DNA of 64,000 nucleotides, taken from Winogradskyella forsetii. GTDB taxonomy: Bacteria > Bacteroidota > Bacteroidia > Flavobacteriales > Flavobacteriaceae. Every line of letters begins with the position of its first letter. Positions within the stretch are counted from its first letter, which is position 1. The stretch is taken from the NCBI RefSeq assembly GCF_013394595.1, contig NZ_CP053348.1:4064501-4128500 (forward strand), written 5' to 3'. Below are positions 45,665-54,447 of the stretch, piece after piece. The translations under genes were made by a program, and so were the position numbers. The notes beneath the pieces were generated by a model. It was not told the origin of the DNA. It did no database searches and was given only the letters and a program-made list of their open reading frames with translations.

Positions 45665-46570
45665 ATGAAAAAACTCTCTATTATAGCGGTTTTGCTCATG
45701 GCATTACAAATGCACGGGCAACAAGACCCTCAGTACACACAGTACATGTATAATATGAATATAGTAAACCCTGCTTATGCAGGATCAAGAGAAGGCCTTT
45801 CTTTTGGATTACTATACAGAAACCAATGGTCTAGAATTGAAGGAGGTCCTGAAACAGGAACGTTCTTTGGTCATACCCCAATTGGAAGTAATCTTGGATT
45901 AGGGCTTTCAGTTATCGCAGATCAAATTGGTCCCGTTAAAGAAACCAATGCCTATGTAGATGTTTCATACACTTTAAATTTAGGTGGTGAACATAAATTA
46001 GCATTTGGTGTTAAAGCGGGCGCCACTTTTCATGATATAGGATTGGCTGGTATTGAAATCGTTAACACAGATGATCCCTTCCTAAATCAAAATATAAATT
46101 CAACGACACCAAATATTGGAGCTGGTTTCTTTTATTATACGAATAAATACTACGTCTCTCTATCTGTACCCAATTTATTATCCTCTGTACATTTAGATAA
46201 TGATGGTCGAAAAATAGGATCAGAAACACAACACTATTTCTTAACTGGTGGTTACGTGTTCGATCTTTCTCCAAATACAGAGTTAAAGCCATCGGTTATG
46301 GTAAAATCTGCATTTGATGCACCAACTTCATTTGATGTCAACTTAAATGCACGGTTTTTTAAGAAGTTTGAGATTGGAGCTTCATATCGCTTAGATGATT
46401 CGTTTTCTGGCTTAGTAAATTTTGCGCTCACAGATGGTTTAAGAATTGGCTATGCATATGACGCTATATCTTCGGATATAAAAGCTTACGCACCAGCATC
46501 ACACGAGATCATGTTATTATTCGATCTTAATTTTCCAAAGCGTGTTTCACGTTCACCAAGATACTTTTAA
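45665..46570 (+). CDS. PorP/SprF-family outer-membrane protein
   Basis: A 301-residue outer-membrane barrel of the PorP/SprF family, starting with a signal peptide and QQDPQYTQYMYNMNIVNPAYAGSR, the family hallmark. It also shows LLYRNQWSRIEGGP, GLGLSVIADQIGP and a C-terminal strand (HEIMLLFDLNF). SprF-like proteins are needed for secretion or attachment of partner proteins with type B sorting domains. The partner here is clearly the adhesin gene 26 nt upstream. Confidence 0.92.
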   Translation: MKKLSIIAVLLMALQMHGQQDPQYTQYMYNMNIVNPAYAGSREGLSFGLLYRNQWSRIEGGPETGTFFGHTPIGSNLGLGLSVIADQIGPVKETNAYVDVSYTLNLGGEHKLAFGVKAGATFHDIGLAGIEIVNTDDPFLNQNINSTTPNIGAGFFYYTNKYYVSLSVPNLLSSVHLDNDGRKIGSETQHYFLTGGYVFDLSPNTELKPSVMVKSAFDAPTSFDVNLNARFFKKFEIGASYRLDDSFSGLVNFALTDGLRIGYAYDAISSDIKAYAPASHEIMLLFDLNFPKRVSRSPRYF

Positions 46571-46590
46571 TCAGTTAAGCTAAAACAATT

Positions 46591-48513
46591 ATGAAAAACT
46601 TTAAAACATTATTATTTATTACGTTGATGAGTAGCTTATGCTTAACTGCTCAAAATAGCGATACAAAGAAAGCAGATAAACAATTTGCTAGATACCAGTA
46701 TGTGGATGCGGCAGAAAGCTACGAAGAACTTGTCAATGAGGGTAAAGCAGACACCTATGTTTATAGCCAACTTGCCGAAAGCTATTATAACATATTTAAC
46801 ACTGAAGCAGCAGAGCGCTATTATGCCAAAGCATTAGAAACTTCCGAAAAGCCAGAAATGGTCTATAAGTACGCACAAATGTTAAAAGCAAATGGAAAGT
46901 ATGAAGCTTCTAATGTACAAATGGAGAAATTTGCTTCTATGCGACCAGCAGATAATAGAGCCATAGCCTACAAGAAAAATCCAAATTACCTTCCTAAAAT
47001 TTTAGAACAAGGTAAAAAGTTCAACGTGCAGAATGCTTCTTTTAATTCTGAACAATCAGACTTTGGTGGTACATTAAATGATGGCAAATTATATATTACT
47101 TCTGCCCGTAATGACAGTCGTAAAACTTATGGTTGGAACGACCAGCCTTTTTTAGATATATACACAATTGTTAAAAATTCAGACAGTACTTATCAAGAAG
47201 CTACTTTAGCTAATAAAAAATTAAACACTAAATATCATGAAGGTTTAGTGTCTTTTTCACCTGATGGTAAAACCATGTATTTCTCACGTGAAAGTTTTTA
47301 TGAAAAAGATTACGAAAAGGATTCTCTGAGCGGTGCACGATTTAGTCAACTTTATTTATTTAAAGCCACAAAATTAGGAGACGATTGGGATACCATAGAG
47401 GATGTAGGTATTAACAGCGAAAATTATACAGTTAAAAACCCATCTGTAAGTGCAGATGGAAGCACTTTATACTTTGCATCAAACATGCCAGGCGGTTTTG
47501 GAGACTATGATATTTACAAAGCTCCAATAAACGCAGATGGTACTTTAGGCGAACCAGAAAATTTAGGTCAAAAAGTCAATACTGAAGGCGAAGAAGGGTT
47601 CCCTTATATCAGTAGTAATAATACCCTATATTTTTCATCAAATGGTCATTTAGGCCTCGGTGGTTTTGATGTGTTTTACACTAAAGAAATTGATGGTACT
47701 CTAGCAAATGCGCGTAATGTTGGTATTCCTATTAATAGTAATGCCGATGATTTCGCCTTTATAATTGACGAAGAAAATGATAAGGGTTTCGTATCTTCTA
47801 ACAGGGAAGGCGGTAAAGGAAGTGATGACATTTATGAATTCAAAAAATTACAACCACTCTGTGATGTTGTAGTTAGCGCAACAGTTCTAGACGATGAGAA
47901 CCGTGAACCGATTTCAGGTGCTTCGGTCTCTTTATATGATGAAGAAGGTAATAAAGTAACCTCAAAAATGACCAATGATGAAGGTATTGCTGAATTTATC
48001 GTAGAATGTGAAAAAGATTCTGAACTAGAGGTTGTTATGGACGGATTCGACAGTAAAAAAGTTCCAGTAAAAGGGACTAACGAAGAGGTAAATAACGTTC
48101 AAATTTCTTTAGAACCAATTGAATCGATAATGGAACCAGAACAAATTGTTTTAGCACCAATTTTCTTTGAATTTGATAAATCAAACATAACTGCTGAAGC
48201 TGCTTTTGAATTAGATAAACTTGTTCAGGTTATGAAAAAGTATCCTGAATTGGTGATCAAGGCAACATCGCATACAGATGAGAGAGGCTCTGAATCATAT
48301 AATATGAACCTTTCTGACCGCAGAGCTAAAACTACGGTACAATATGTAATCTCTCAAGGTATTGATGAGTCTCGTATTTCTGGAATAGGTAAAGGCGAAT
48401 CTGAGCCAAAAATTGATTGTTCTTCTGGTTGTACTAAAGAACAATACGGTGAAAACAGACGTTCTGAATTTATTATCGTAAATGAAGATATGCAAAATAT
48501 GCAAGAAGAGTAA
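46591..48513 (+). CDS. OmpA-family outer-membrane protein with TPR and PD40 repeats
   Basis: A 640-residue protein with a signal peptide (LMSSLCLTAQ). A TPR-like helical part (about residues 25-110) precedes PD40/WD40-like blades (LVSFSPDGKTMYFSRES, PSVSADGSTLYFASNMPG, PYISSNNTLYFSSNG). A carboxypeptidase-regulatory-like beta domain follows (about 425-505, VSATVLDDENREPISGASV), and a C-terminal OmpA domain binds peptidoglycan (FFEFDKSNITAEA, SHTDERGSESYNMNLSDRRA). It completes the adhesin-PorP-OmpA cassette and probably anchors the complex to the cell wall. A strong terminator follows. Confidence 0.93.
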   Translation: MKNFKTLLFITLMSSLCLTAQNSDTKKADKQFARYQYVDAAESYEELVNEGKADTYVYSQLAESYYNIFNTEAAERYYAKALETSEKPEMVYKYAQMLKANGKYEASNVQMEKFASMRPADNRAIAYKKNPNYLPKILEQGKKFNVQNASFNSEQSDFGGTLNDGKLYITSARNDSRKTYGWNDQPFLDIYTIVKNSDSTYQEATLANKKLNTKYHEGLVSFSPDGKTMYFSRESFYEKDYEKDSLSGARFSQLYLFKATKLGDDWDTIEDVGINSENYTVKNPSVSADGSTLYFASNMPGGFGDYDIYKAPINADGTLGEPENLGQKVNTEGEEGFPYISSNNTLYFSSNGHLGLGGFDVFYTKEIDGTLANARNVGIPINSNADDFAFIIDEENDKGFVSSNREGGKGSDDIYEFKKLQPLCDVVVSATVLDDENREPISGASVSLYDEEGNKVTSKMTNDEGIAEFIVECEKDSELEVVMDGFDSKKVPVKGTNEEVNNVQISLEPIESIMEPEQIVLAPIFFEFDKSNITAEAAFELDKLVQVMKKYPELVIKATSHTDERGSESYNMNLSDRRAKTTVQYVISQGIDESRISGIGKGESEPKIDCSSGCTKEQYGENRRSEFIIVNEDMQNMQEE

Positions 48514-48532
48514 TTTACAATTAGATAGAATA

Positions 48533-48567
48533 AAAAAAGCCTATCCTTTATTTAAGGATAGGCTTTT
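48533..48567. terminator. Bidirectional terminator after the T9SS cassette
   Basis: AAGCCTATCCTT/AAGGATAGGCTT around TATTT, with flanking A-run and T-run, between converging OmpA and CYTH genes. Confidence 0.9.
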
Positions 48568-48592
48568 TCTATGTTTTGAAAATCTTTAATAT

Positions 48593-49066
48593 TTATTCCC
48601 AATCCTTAAAAGGATATAAACTCAATTGGGAATTATAATATTTTACGCTTCCCGTAACTTCGTTTCCCAACCATTTCGGTTTTTCAAAAGATTCAATTTC
48701 AGAATTTAATTCAATTTCTGCAATGATTAAGCCTTCATTAGCACCAAAAAACTCATCAACCTCAAAGATGTGGTTTCCGTACTTTACTTCATAGCGTATT
48801 TTATCAATAATGCCTTCTTCGCATAGTTTTAAAAGATGTTCTGCATCATTTTTGGAAATCTCTTTCTCCCATTCAAAACGCACCAAGCCATTGGCCGTTG
48901 ATTTCCCCTTTATGGTTAAATAGCCACTATCTTCTTTCAATCTAACCCGTACGGTTCGTTCTTTATGGCTATTCAAAAACCCCTGTTTTATGGCATAACT
49001 GTTAAAAGCCTCTTTTTTAAAAGCCTCAGATGTTACTAAAAATTTTCGTTCTATTTCAATCGCCAT
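48593..49066 (-). CDS. CYTH-domain protein
   Basis: A 157-residue protein starting MAIEIERKFLV, the ExExK motif of the CYTH/triphosphate tunnel metalloenzyme fold, with later charged strands RTVRVRLKEDSGYLTIKGK, FEWEKEISKNDAEHLL and VDEFFGANEGLIIAEIEL. It probably hydrolyses an organic or inorganic triphosphate, or binds one. The ATG at 49066 is chosen because it starts the motif; an in-frame ATG 10 codons earlier overlaps the promoter region of dinB. Confidence 0.88.
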   Translation of the reverse strand: MAIEIERKFLVTSEAFKKEAFNSYAIKQGFLNSHKERTVRVRLKEDSGYLTIKGKSTANGLVRFEWEKEISKNDAEHLLKLCEEGIIDKIRYEVKYGNHIFEVDEFFGANEGLIIAEIELNSEIESFEKPKWLGNEVTGSVKYYNSQLSLYPFKDWE

Positions 49067-49090
49067 GTCCAGTAAAAATAAAAAATTAAA

Positions 49091-49105
49091 AGGCATTAAA
49101 TGCCT
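49091..49105. promoter_or_regulatory. Palindrome between CYTH and dinB genes
   Basis: AGGCAT-TAA-ATGCCT, arms of 6 with a 3-nt centre, in the 50-bp divergent gap, touching the dinB promoter box. It may be an operator. Confidence 0.4.
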
Positions 49106-49112
49106 AAATTTA
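49105..49112 (+). promoter_or_regulatory. dinB promoter box 4 nt before the ATG (one mismatch)
   Basis: TAAATTTA instead of TAnnTTTG, with only 4 nt to the ATG at 49117, the same near-leaderless spacing seen elsewhere. Confidence 0.35.
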
Positions 49113-49116
49113 CACC

Positions 49117-50220
49117 ATGCTAAGTGATTTTCCTATAAGAAAGATAATTCATGTAGATATGGATGCATTTTATGCGTCTGTGGCACAAATGGATAATCCT
49201 GAGCTTAGAGGCAAAGCGATAGCTGTTGGCGGAGGAGGTACAAGAGGTGTTATAAGTGCGGCAAGTTATGAAGCCCGAAAATTTGGAGTGAAAAGCGCCA
49301 TGTCTGGGCGATTGGCCATAAAATTATGTCCTGAACTTATTTTCGTCAAAACCAATTTTGATCGTTATAAGACAATTTCAAACCAAGTTCGGAAAATTTT
49401 TCACGATTATACAGATTTGGTAGAACCGTTATCTTTAGACGAAGCCTATTTGGATGTAACCGAGAACAAAATAGGCCTACCTAGTGCCACTATTCTGGCA
49501 CAAAAGATAAGAACCAGGATTTACGATGAAGTTGGCTTAACAGCTTCCGCAGGGATCTCCATTAACAAGTTTATTGCAAAAGTAGCCAGTGATTATAACA
49601 AACCCAATGGGCAAAAAACCGTTAACCCAGAAGATGTTCTCCAATTTTTGGAAGATTTGGATATTCGGAAATTTTATGGTGTCGGTAAAGTCACTGCCGA
49701 AAAGATGTACCAAAAAGGCATTTTTACTGGTAAGGATTTAAAGGCCAAAAGCTTCGAATATCTTGATGCAAACTTCGGGAAATCCGGTCGCTACTATTAT
49801 GATGTTGTAAGAGGCATACATAACAGTGAAGTAAAACCCAATCGCATTCGTAAATCTTTAGCTGCAGAACGTACATTTAGTGAAAATCTGTCCTCGGAAA
49901 TTTTTATGCTCGAAAAACTAGAGCAAATTGCACAGGAAGTCTCAAAACGTTTAACTAAAAGTAACGTTTCCGGAAAAACCATAACGCTTAAAATAAAATA
50001 TAGTGACTTTACCTTGCAAACCCGAAGTAAAACCCTACCCTATTTTGTAAGCGAGAAAGCCATCATATTAGAAACTGCAAAAGATCTATTATACCAAGAC
50101 AATCTCAATAATTCGGTTAGACTATTGGGTATTTCCATGTCTAATTTGAATACAGATCCCAAAAAAATTAAAAAAGAGGAAAAAGAAGCTGTTAGTGTAC
50201 AGTTAAAGTTCGAGTTTTAA
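49117..50220 (+). CDS. dinB: DNA polymerase IV (Y-family)
   Basis: A 367-residue translesion polymerase. Catalytic acidic residues are in IIHVDMDAFYASV (D14, D16) and LSLDEAYLDV. The palm, fingers and thumb follow with GVISAASYEARKFGVKSAM and NKFIAKVASDYNKPNGQ. The HhH motif is FYGVGKVTAEKMYQKGI, and a little-finger domain follows. The C-terminus is basic (DPKKIKKEEKEAVSVQLKFEF) and lacks a clear beta-clamp motif beyond QLKFEF. No SOS box was recognised. Confidence 0.94.
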   Translation: MLSDFPIRKIIHVDMDAFYASVAQMDNPELRGKAIAVGGGGTRGVISAASYEARKFGVKSAMSGRLAIKLCPELIFVKTNFDRYKTISNQVRKIFHDYTDLVEPLSLDEAYLDVTENKIGLPSATILAQKIRTRIYDEVGLTASAGISINKFIAKVASDYNKPNGQKTVNPEDVLQFLEDLDIRKFYGVGKVTAEKMYQKGIFTGKDLKAKSFEYLDANFGKSGRYYYDVVRGIHNSEVKPNRIRKSLAAERTFSENLSSEIFMLEKLEQIAQEVSKRLTKSNVSGKTITLKIKYSDFTLQTRSKTLPYFVSEKAIILETAKDLLYQDNLNNSVRLLGISMSNLNTDPKKIKKEEKEAVSVQLKFEF

Positions 50221-50268
50221 TACCCTAATTTTACTACATTTAAATTAATTTCTAATGAATCAAGCACC

Positions 50269-51279
50269 ATGAAATTCTCTCAAATTTTATCGCCTATAAT
50301 TTTAGTTGTTACATTTTCAAATTGTGATACGAAAACAGAAGGGCCTAGCGTCTCCAAATCCACAACGCAAGAAACAGTTATGGGAGTTCAACCATTTGCA
50401 GAAAATGTATTCTCTCAATTTACAAATATTAGAGATTTTACTATCAACGTAGAGGAAGACGAAGCTTATTTTACATTATTAAGTCCTTTGAGTGAATTAT
50501 CGGTTATCATGAAAATTCAAAGAGGAGATATGAATTGGGGACAACCAAAAATAAGTAGCTTTTCTGGTAAATACAAAGACCTAGAACCTTTCATTTCTCC
50601 TGATAATCTGAGATTGTATTTTGCATCTAACAGACCAACTTCTAAGGACAGTACTGCTGTTAAAGATTTTGATATTTGGTATGTAGAGCGACAAGATAAA
50701 ACTGCCGAATGGTCACAACCCATTAATCTAGGAGCACCTATCAATACTACTGCAGATGAATTCTATCCTTCCGTTGCGCTGTCTAATAATATTTATTTTA
50801 CGACCATAAATGAAAATTCTCAGTCGCAAGACGACATCTATGTTAGTAAGTGGGAGAATGGCACTTACCGCGCACCTATAAAATTAGATGACGCAATTAA
50901 TAGCAACGGCCCGGAATTCAATGCCTTTATTGCACCAGATGAATCTTACATGCTCTTTAGCGGCTGGAAAAGGAAAGACGGTGTTGGTAGTGGTGATTTA
51001 TATATAAGCCATCAAAAAAACGGCTCATGGTCACCGGCAAAAAACCTGGGTAAGGCGATCAATTCTAAACAAATAGATTATTGCCCTTTTGTAAATCAGA
51101 GTACAGGTATGCTCTATTTTACAAGCCGCAGAAGTACTGTTAAACGACTGGATTCAGGTTATATTAGTGCGCAGTCACTTTTTTCTGAAATTAATAAATA
51201 TGAAAATGGATTGAGTAGAATCTATAGAGTAAACTTAAATAAGTTTCTAGAGACTGATAATAAATTACGTTCAGAATAA
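50269..51279 (+). CDS. PD40-repeat lipoprotein
   Basis: A 336-residue lipoprotein with lipobox C19 (TFSNCDTK). It folds as a beta-propeller made from PD40/WD40-like repeats: FISPDNLRLYFASNRP, PSVALSNNIYFTTIN, FIAPDESYMLFSGWK and PFVNQSTGMLYFTSRR. The blades resemble those in the OmpA protein at 46591. Function unknown. It follows dinB by 48 nt but is probably not related to it in role. Confidence 0.85.
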   Translation: MKFSQILSPIILVVTFSNCDTKTEGPSVSKSTTQETVMGVQPFAENVFSQFTNIRDFTINVEEDEAYFTLLSPLSELSVIMKIQRGDMNWGQPKISSFSGKYKDLEPFISPDNLRLYFASNRPTSKDSTAVKDFDIWYVERQDKTAEWSQPINLGAPINTTADEFYPSVALSNNIYFTTINENSQSQDDIYVSKWENGTYRAPIKLDDAINSNGPEFNAFIAPDESYMLFSGWKRKDGVGSGDLYISHQKNGSWSPAKNLGKAINSKQIDYCPFVNQSTGMLYFTSRRSTVKRLDSGYISAQSLFSEINKYENGLSRIYRVNLNKFLETDNKLRSE

Positions 51280-51595
51280 AAAAAATGCTTGCTGAATTTG
51301 AATTATAATGATTGAAACTTACGACTATATAATTGCTAAATACGAATTACTGAATACGGCTAAAATGCTTTAAAGCCATTTTGAATAATCCAAAAATGAT
51401 AAGCAAAATGGATACAGGAAAAATTAATGCATACAAACAAGTCATTTATATGAACGAACGTTAGTAATAGAATACTTGAAATTCCTAGAATTATATATTA
51501 CAAACTGCTAATTAGCATATAATAATGATTTATAGGAAATGCCTACCACCCCCTTTTAAGTTCATCAAAATTAGTTAAATAGCTTATTATAAATC
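51280..51595. other. 316-bp intergenic region, nothing clear
   Basis: An AT-rich gap between converging genes. Only a weak imperfect inverted repeat near 51362-51382 (AAAATGC..GC-C-ATTTT) was seen, without a T-run. A 21-codon ORF at 51308 has no support. Confidence 0.5.
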
Positions 51596-53032
51596 CTATT
51601 CATTAGTAATTTCCCTAACACGTAGGGTGTTTACCATACCCTTTTCAGCAATTGGCATGGATGCTAAACTAATAACCATATCGCCAACACTTAAAAATCC
51701 GTTTTTCTTGGCTATTCTATTAGTATCTCCAACAGTTTCATCTGTACTTACAAATTTATCATAATGAAAAGCCGAAACTCCCCAAAGTAAACTTAGTTGG
51801 GTTAAAATTCTTTTATTTGACGTAAATACCAAAATATGAGCAGAAGGTCTCCAAGCCGAAATTTGGAAGGCTGTATATCCACTATTTGTTAATGTAGAAA
51901 TCGCCTTTGCATTAATCTCATTTGCCATATTTGCGGCATGATAACAAATCGCTTTTGTAATGTAACGCTTGGTTCTAATGTGTGGTGGCGATTGTGGTAC
52001 TTCAATAAGTGGCGAATCTTCAACACTTCGAATAATATTTGCCATTTGACGAATAACTTGAACAGGGTATTGCCCAACAGAAGTCTCACCAGATAACATC
52101 ACGGCATCAGCACCATCCATTACGGAATTGGCCACATCGTTCACCTCGGCACGTGTTGGCGTTAGACTTGTAATCATGGTTTCCATCATTTGGGTGGCAA
52201 TGATTACCGGAATTCTAGCCCGTTTTGCTCTAAGTACTAGTTGCTTTTGAATCAATGGTACTTCCTCAGCAGGAATTTCAACGCCCAAATCACCACGAGC
52301 CACCATTAAACCATCGCAATAGGCCACAATTTTATCGATATTCTCAACCGCTTCTGGCTTTTCAATCTTAGCAATAATTGGAATTTTATGGTCGCTATGT
52401 TCACTTATTAACTGTTCAAGCTCCATTAAATCTTCTGCATGACGCACAAAAGACAAGGCTATCCAATCCACTCCTTGCCCACAAGCAAAAATTGCATCTT
52501 CAATATCCTTTTCCGTTAAAGCTGGTTGCGAAATGTTAGTGTTTGGAAGGTTCACCCCTTTTTTGGATTTTAAAGGGCCACCTTGTATCACTCTAGCTTT
52601 AACTTCAGATTTTTTATCTGTAGAAACGACTTCAAAAATGAGTTTGCCGTCATCCAACAGAATACGCTCTCCTGGTTTTGCGTCTTGAGGAAACTTATCA
52701 TAAGTCATGTAAACACGCTCCTTGGTCCCCTCAAAACGCTTTCCTGTGGCGAAAATAATTTCATCGCCTTCATTTACAATTACCTCACCTTTCATCGTAC
52801 CTACACGTAATTTAGGGCCTTGTAAATCCCCTAAAATAGACGCATTATAGCCAAACTCCTCATTAAGTTCCCTTATCATTTTTATGCGCTCTTCAACCGC
52901 TGCATAATCCGCATGGGAGAAATTAATTCTAAATACATTGGCACCTTCATCTAGCATTGCTTTCAATACTTCTTTAGTGCTTGTTGCAGGACCTAAGGTC
53001 GCTACTATTTTTGTCTTCTTGTTTGGCATCAA
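51596..53032 (-). CDS. pyk: Pyruvate kinase
   Basis: A 478-residue glycolytic enzyme converting phosphoenolpyruvate and ADP to pyruvate and ATP. It has KTKIVATLGPATSTKE, VFRINFSHADY, GDLQGPKLRVG, IALSFVRHAEDL, IIAKIEKPEAVENIDKI, MVARGDLGVEIPAEEVP and the MLSGETSVGQYPV loop, followed by the C-terminal domain. Length is normal. It follows the IPExxxVDY gene by one base, in one operon. Confidence 0.96.
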   Translation of the reverse strand: MMPNKKTKIVATLGPATSTKEVLKAMLDEGANVFRINFSHADYAAVEERIKMIRELNEEFGYNASILGDLQGPKLRVGTMKGEVIVNEGDEIIFATGKRFEGTKERVYMTYDKFPQDAKPGERILLDDGKLIFEVVSTDKKSEVKARVIQGGPLKSKKGVNLPNTNISQPALTEKDIEDAIFACGQGVDWIALSFVRHAEDLMELEQLISEHSDHKIPIIAKIEKPEAVENIDKIVAYCDGLMVARGDLGVEIPAEEVPLIQKQLVLRAKRARIPVIIATQMMETMITSLTPTRAEVNDVANSVMDGADAVMLSGETSVGQYPVQVIRQMANIIRSVEDSPLIEVPQSPPHIRTKRYITKAICYHAANMANEINAKAISTLTNSGYTAFQISAWRPSAHILVFTSNKRILTQLSLLWGVSAFHYDKFVSTDETVGDTNRIAKKNGFLSVGDMVISLASMPIAEKGMVNTLRVREITNE

Positions 53033-53033
53033 T

Positions 53034-53513
53034 TCAAAAAATTAAATGGTCTTTCGATTTTATTTTTAACGGATCTACCGTATAACTAGTAATTATTTGT
53101 GGAATGGCTTGTAATTTATGTACGATCAGTTTTTCGTTTACATTCTGTATTTCATCTGAAATCTTTATGAAATAATCCACTTTTTTGAATTCAGAAATTA
53201 AATTGAATGTCTTAAGTACTTTTTCACTCTTATTAAATAACGTTCCCGTACTCGCTAAACCATCCTCTTCCTTTTTACACATATTAGAAATTAAATTCCA
53301 CAGTATGTATTCTGTCTCATTATCCCATTCAAATATACTGTAAGACGACTCTAAATATTTAAAGTCTATGTCCTTATCCTTACGTTCTAACTTAAGCCCT
53401 AAATATTTGTTGATCAAATAGGCCAATCTATAATCTTCCAATCGACAATGTATCGCAATTAGTTTAAAGGAATCATCATAAAAATCATCCACCTGAAGTT
53501 TGTGCAGAGCCAT
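53034..53513 (-). CDS. IPExxxVDY-family protein
   Basis: A 159-residue protein of a Bacteroidota-specific family named after a C-terminal motif, seen here as IPQIITSYTVDPLKIK. The rest (FKLIAIHCRLEDYRLAYLINKYLG, YSIFEWDNETEYILWNLISN) is alpha/beta. Its function is unknown. From memory, its place between rnc and pyk is conserved in Flavobacteria, suggesting a housekeeping link. It ends one base before the pyk start. Confidence 0.85.
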   Translation of the reverse strand: MALHKLQVDDFYDDSFKLIAIHCRLEDYRLAYLINKYLGLKLERKDKDIDFKYLESSYSIFEWDNETEYILWNLISNMCKKEEDGLASTGTLFNKSEKVLKTFNLISEFKKVDYFIKISDEIQNVNEKLIVHKLQAIPQIITSYTVDPLKIKSKDHLIF

Positions 53514-53699
53514 ACAATTATAACCTTAAAACCAATTGAATTTTTAAACTTTACATGAAAAATTTGAAAATCTAATTCGTATAATTCGTAAATATAGTAT
53601 AATAAAAGGGCAATTTTATTAAGAATAGGTTAAGATTGAGTGCAAAAATTTACGAAAACGTTATAGTTAGATGGATTTTATAATTTGAATAGGCCTACG

Positions 53700-54440
53700 T
53701 TAATGCAATTTTGTTATTTCATTTTGAAAGGCAAAAAAAGCACGTTTTGACGCTTTTTCTTCGGCCTTTTTCTTTGAAGTCGCTCTTGCTTTTGAAACCA
53801 CTTTATCATTAATGGATAATTTTACCGAAAAGTGTTTTAGCTCGTCGTTGCCAGTATCTTCATAGACTTGGTAATCAAATGTGTTTTTCTCCTTCTGGCA
53901 CCATTCTATCAATAAACTCTTGTAGCTAATTACTTTTCCTTCCAAGGCTTCAATATCCACATGCGGATTTATAACACGTTTATAGACAAATTTTTCGCAG
54001 AAACTGTAACCTTTGTCCAAATAAATAGCACCAACTAAAGCTTCAAAAAGATTGCCATGAATATTGTCTCCAAAATTAGACTTCGGAATTTTACTTTCTA
54101 CAAAATCGATAAGACGCAGTTCTTTACCTAACTTATTAAGATGTTCCCTACTGACTACTTTAGAGCGCATTTTTGTAAGATATCCTTCATCACCATGTGG
54201 CACTTTTTCAAATAAATAAGCTGCAATAACAGAACCAAGAATAGCGTCACCAACAAATTCTAGGCGCTCATAGTTAATAACATTGCCTTTATCGTCCTTA
54301 ATATTCATGGAACGATGTGTAAAGGCCTTTATATAAATTGATACTGTTTTGGGCTTAAATCCAAGAATTTTTTTGAGTTGCAAAAAAAAATCCCCGTTCT
54401 CATGAGAGCGGGAATTTAATATGTTACGAATGAAGCTCAT
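53700..54440 (-). CDS. rnc: Ribonuclease III
   Basis: A 246-residue double-stranded RNA endonuclease for rRNA and mRNA processing. The RNase III signature is ERLEFVGDAILGSVIAAYLF, with downstream catalytic residues in GNLFEALVGAIYLDKGY, and a C-terminal dsRNA-binding domain ends KARATSKKKAEEKASKRAFF. It follows fabF by 7 nt in the acpP-fabF-rnc operon. Confidence 0.95.
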   Translation of the reverse strand: MSFIRNILNSRSHENGDFFLQLKKILGFKPKTVSIYIKAFTHRSMNIKDDKGNVINYERLEFVGDAILGSVIAAYLFEKVPHGDEGYLTKMRSKVVSREHLNKLGKELRLIDFVESKIPKSNFGDNIHGNLFEALVGAIYLDKGYSFCEKFVYKRVINPHVDIEALEGKVISYKSLLIEWCQKEKNTFDYQVYEDTGNDELKHFSVKLSINDKVVSKARATSKKKAEEKASKRAFFAFQNEITKLH

Positions 54441-54447
54441 TCGGGAT

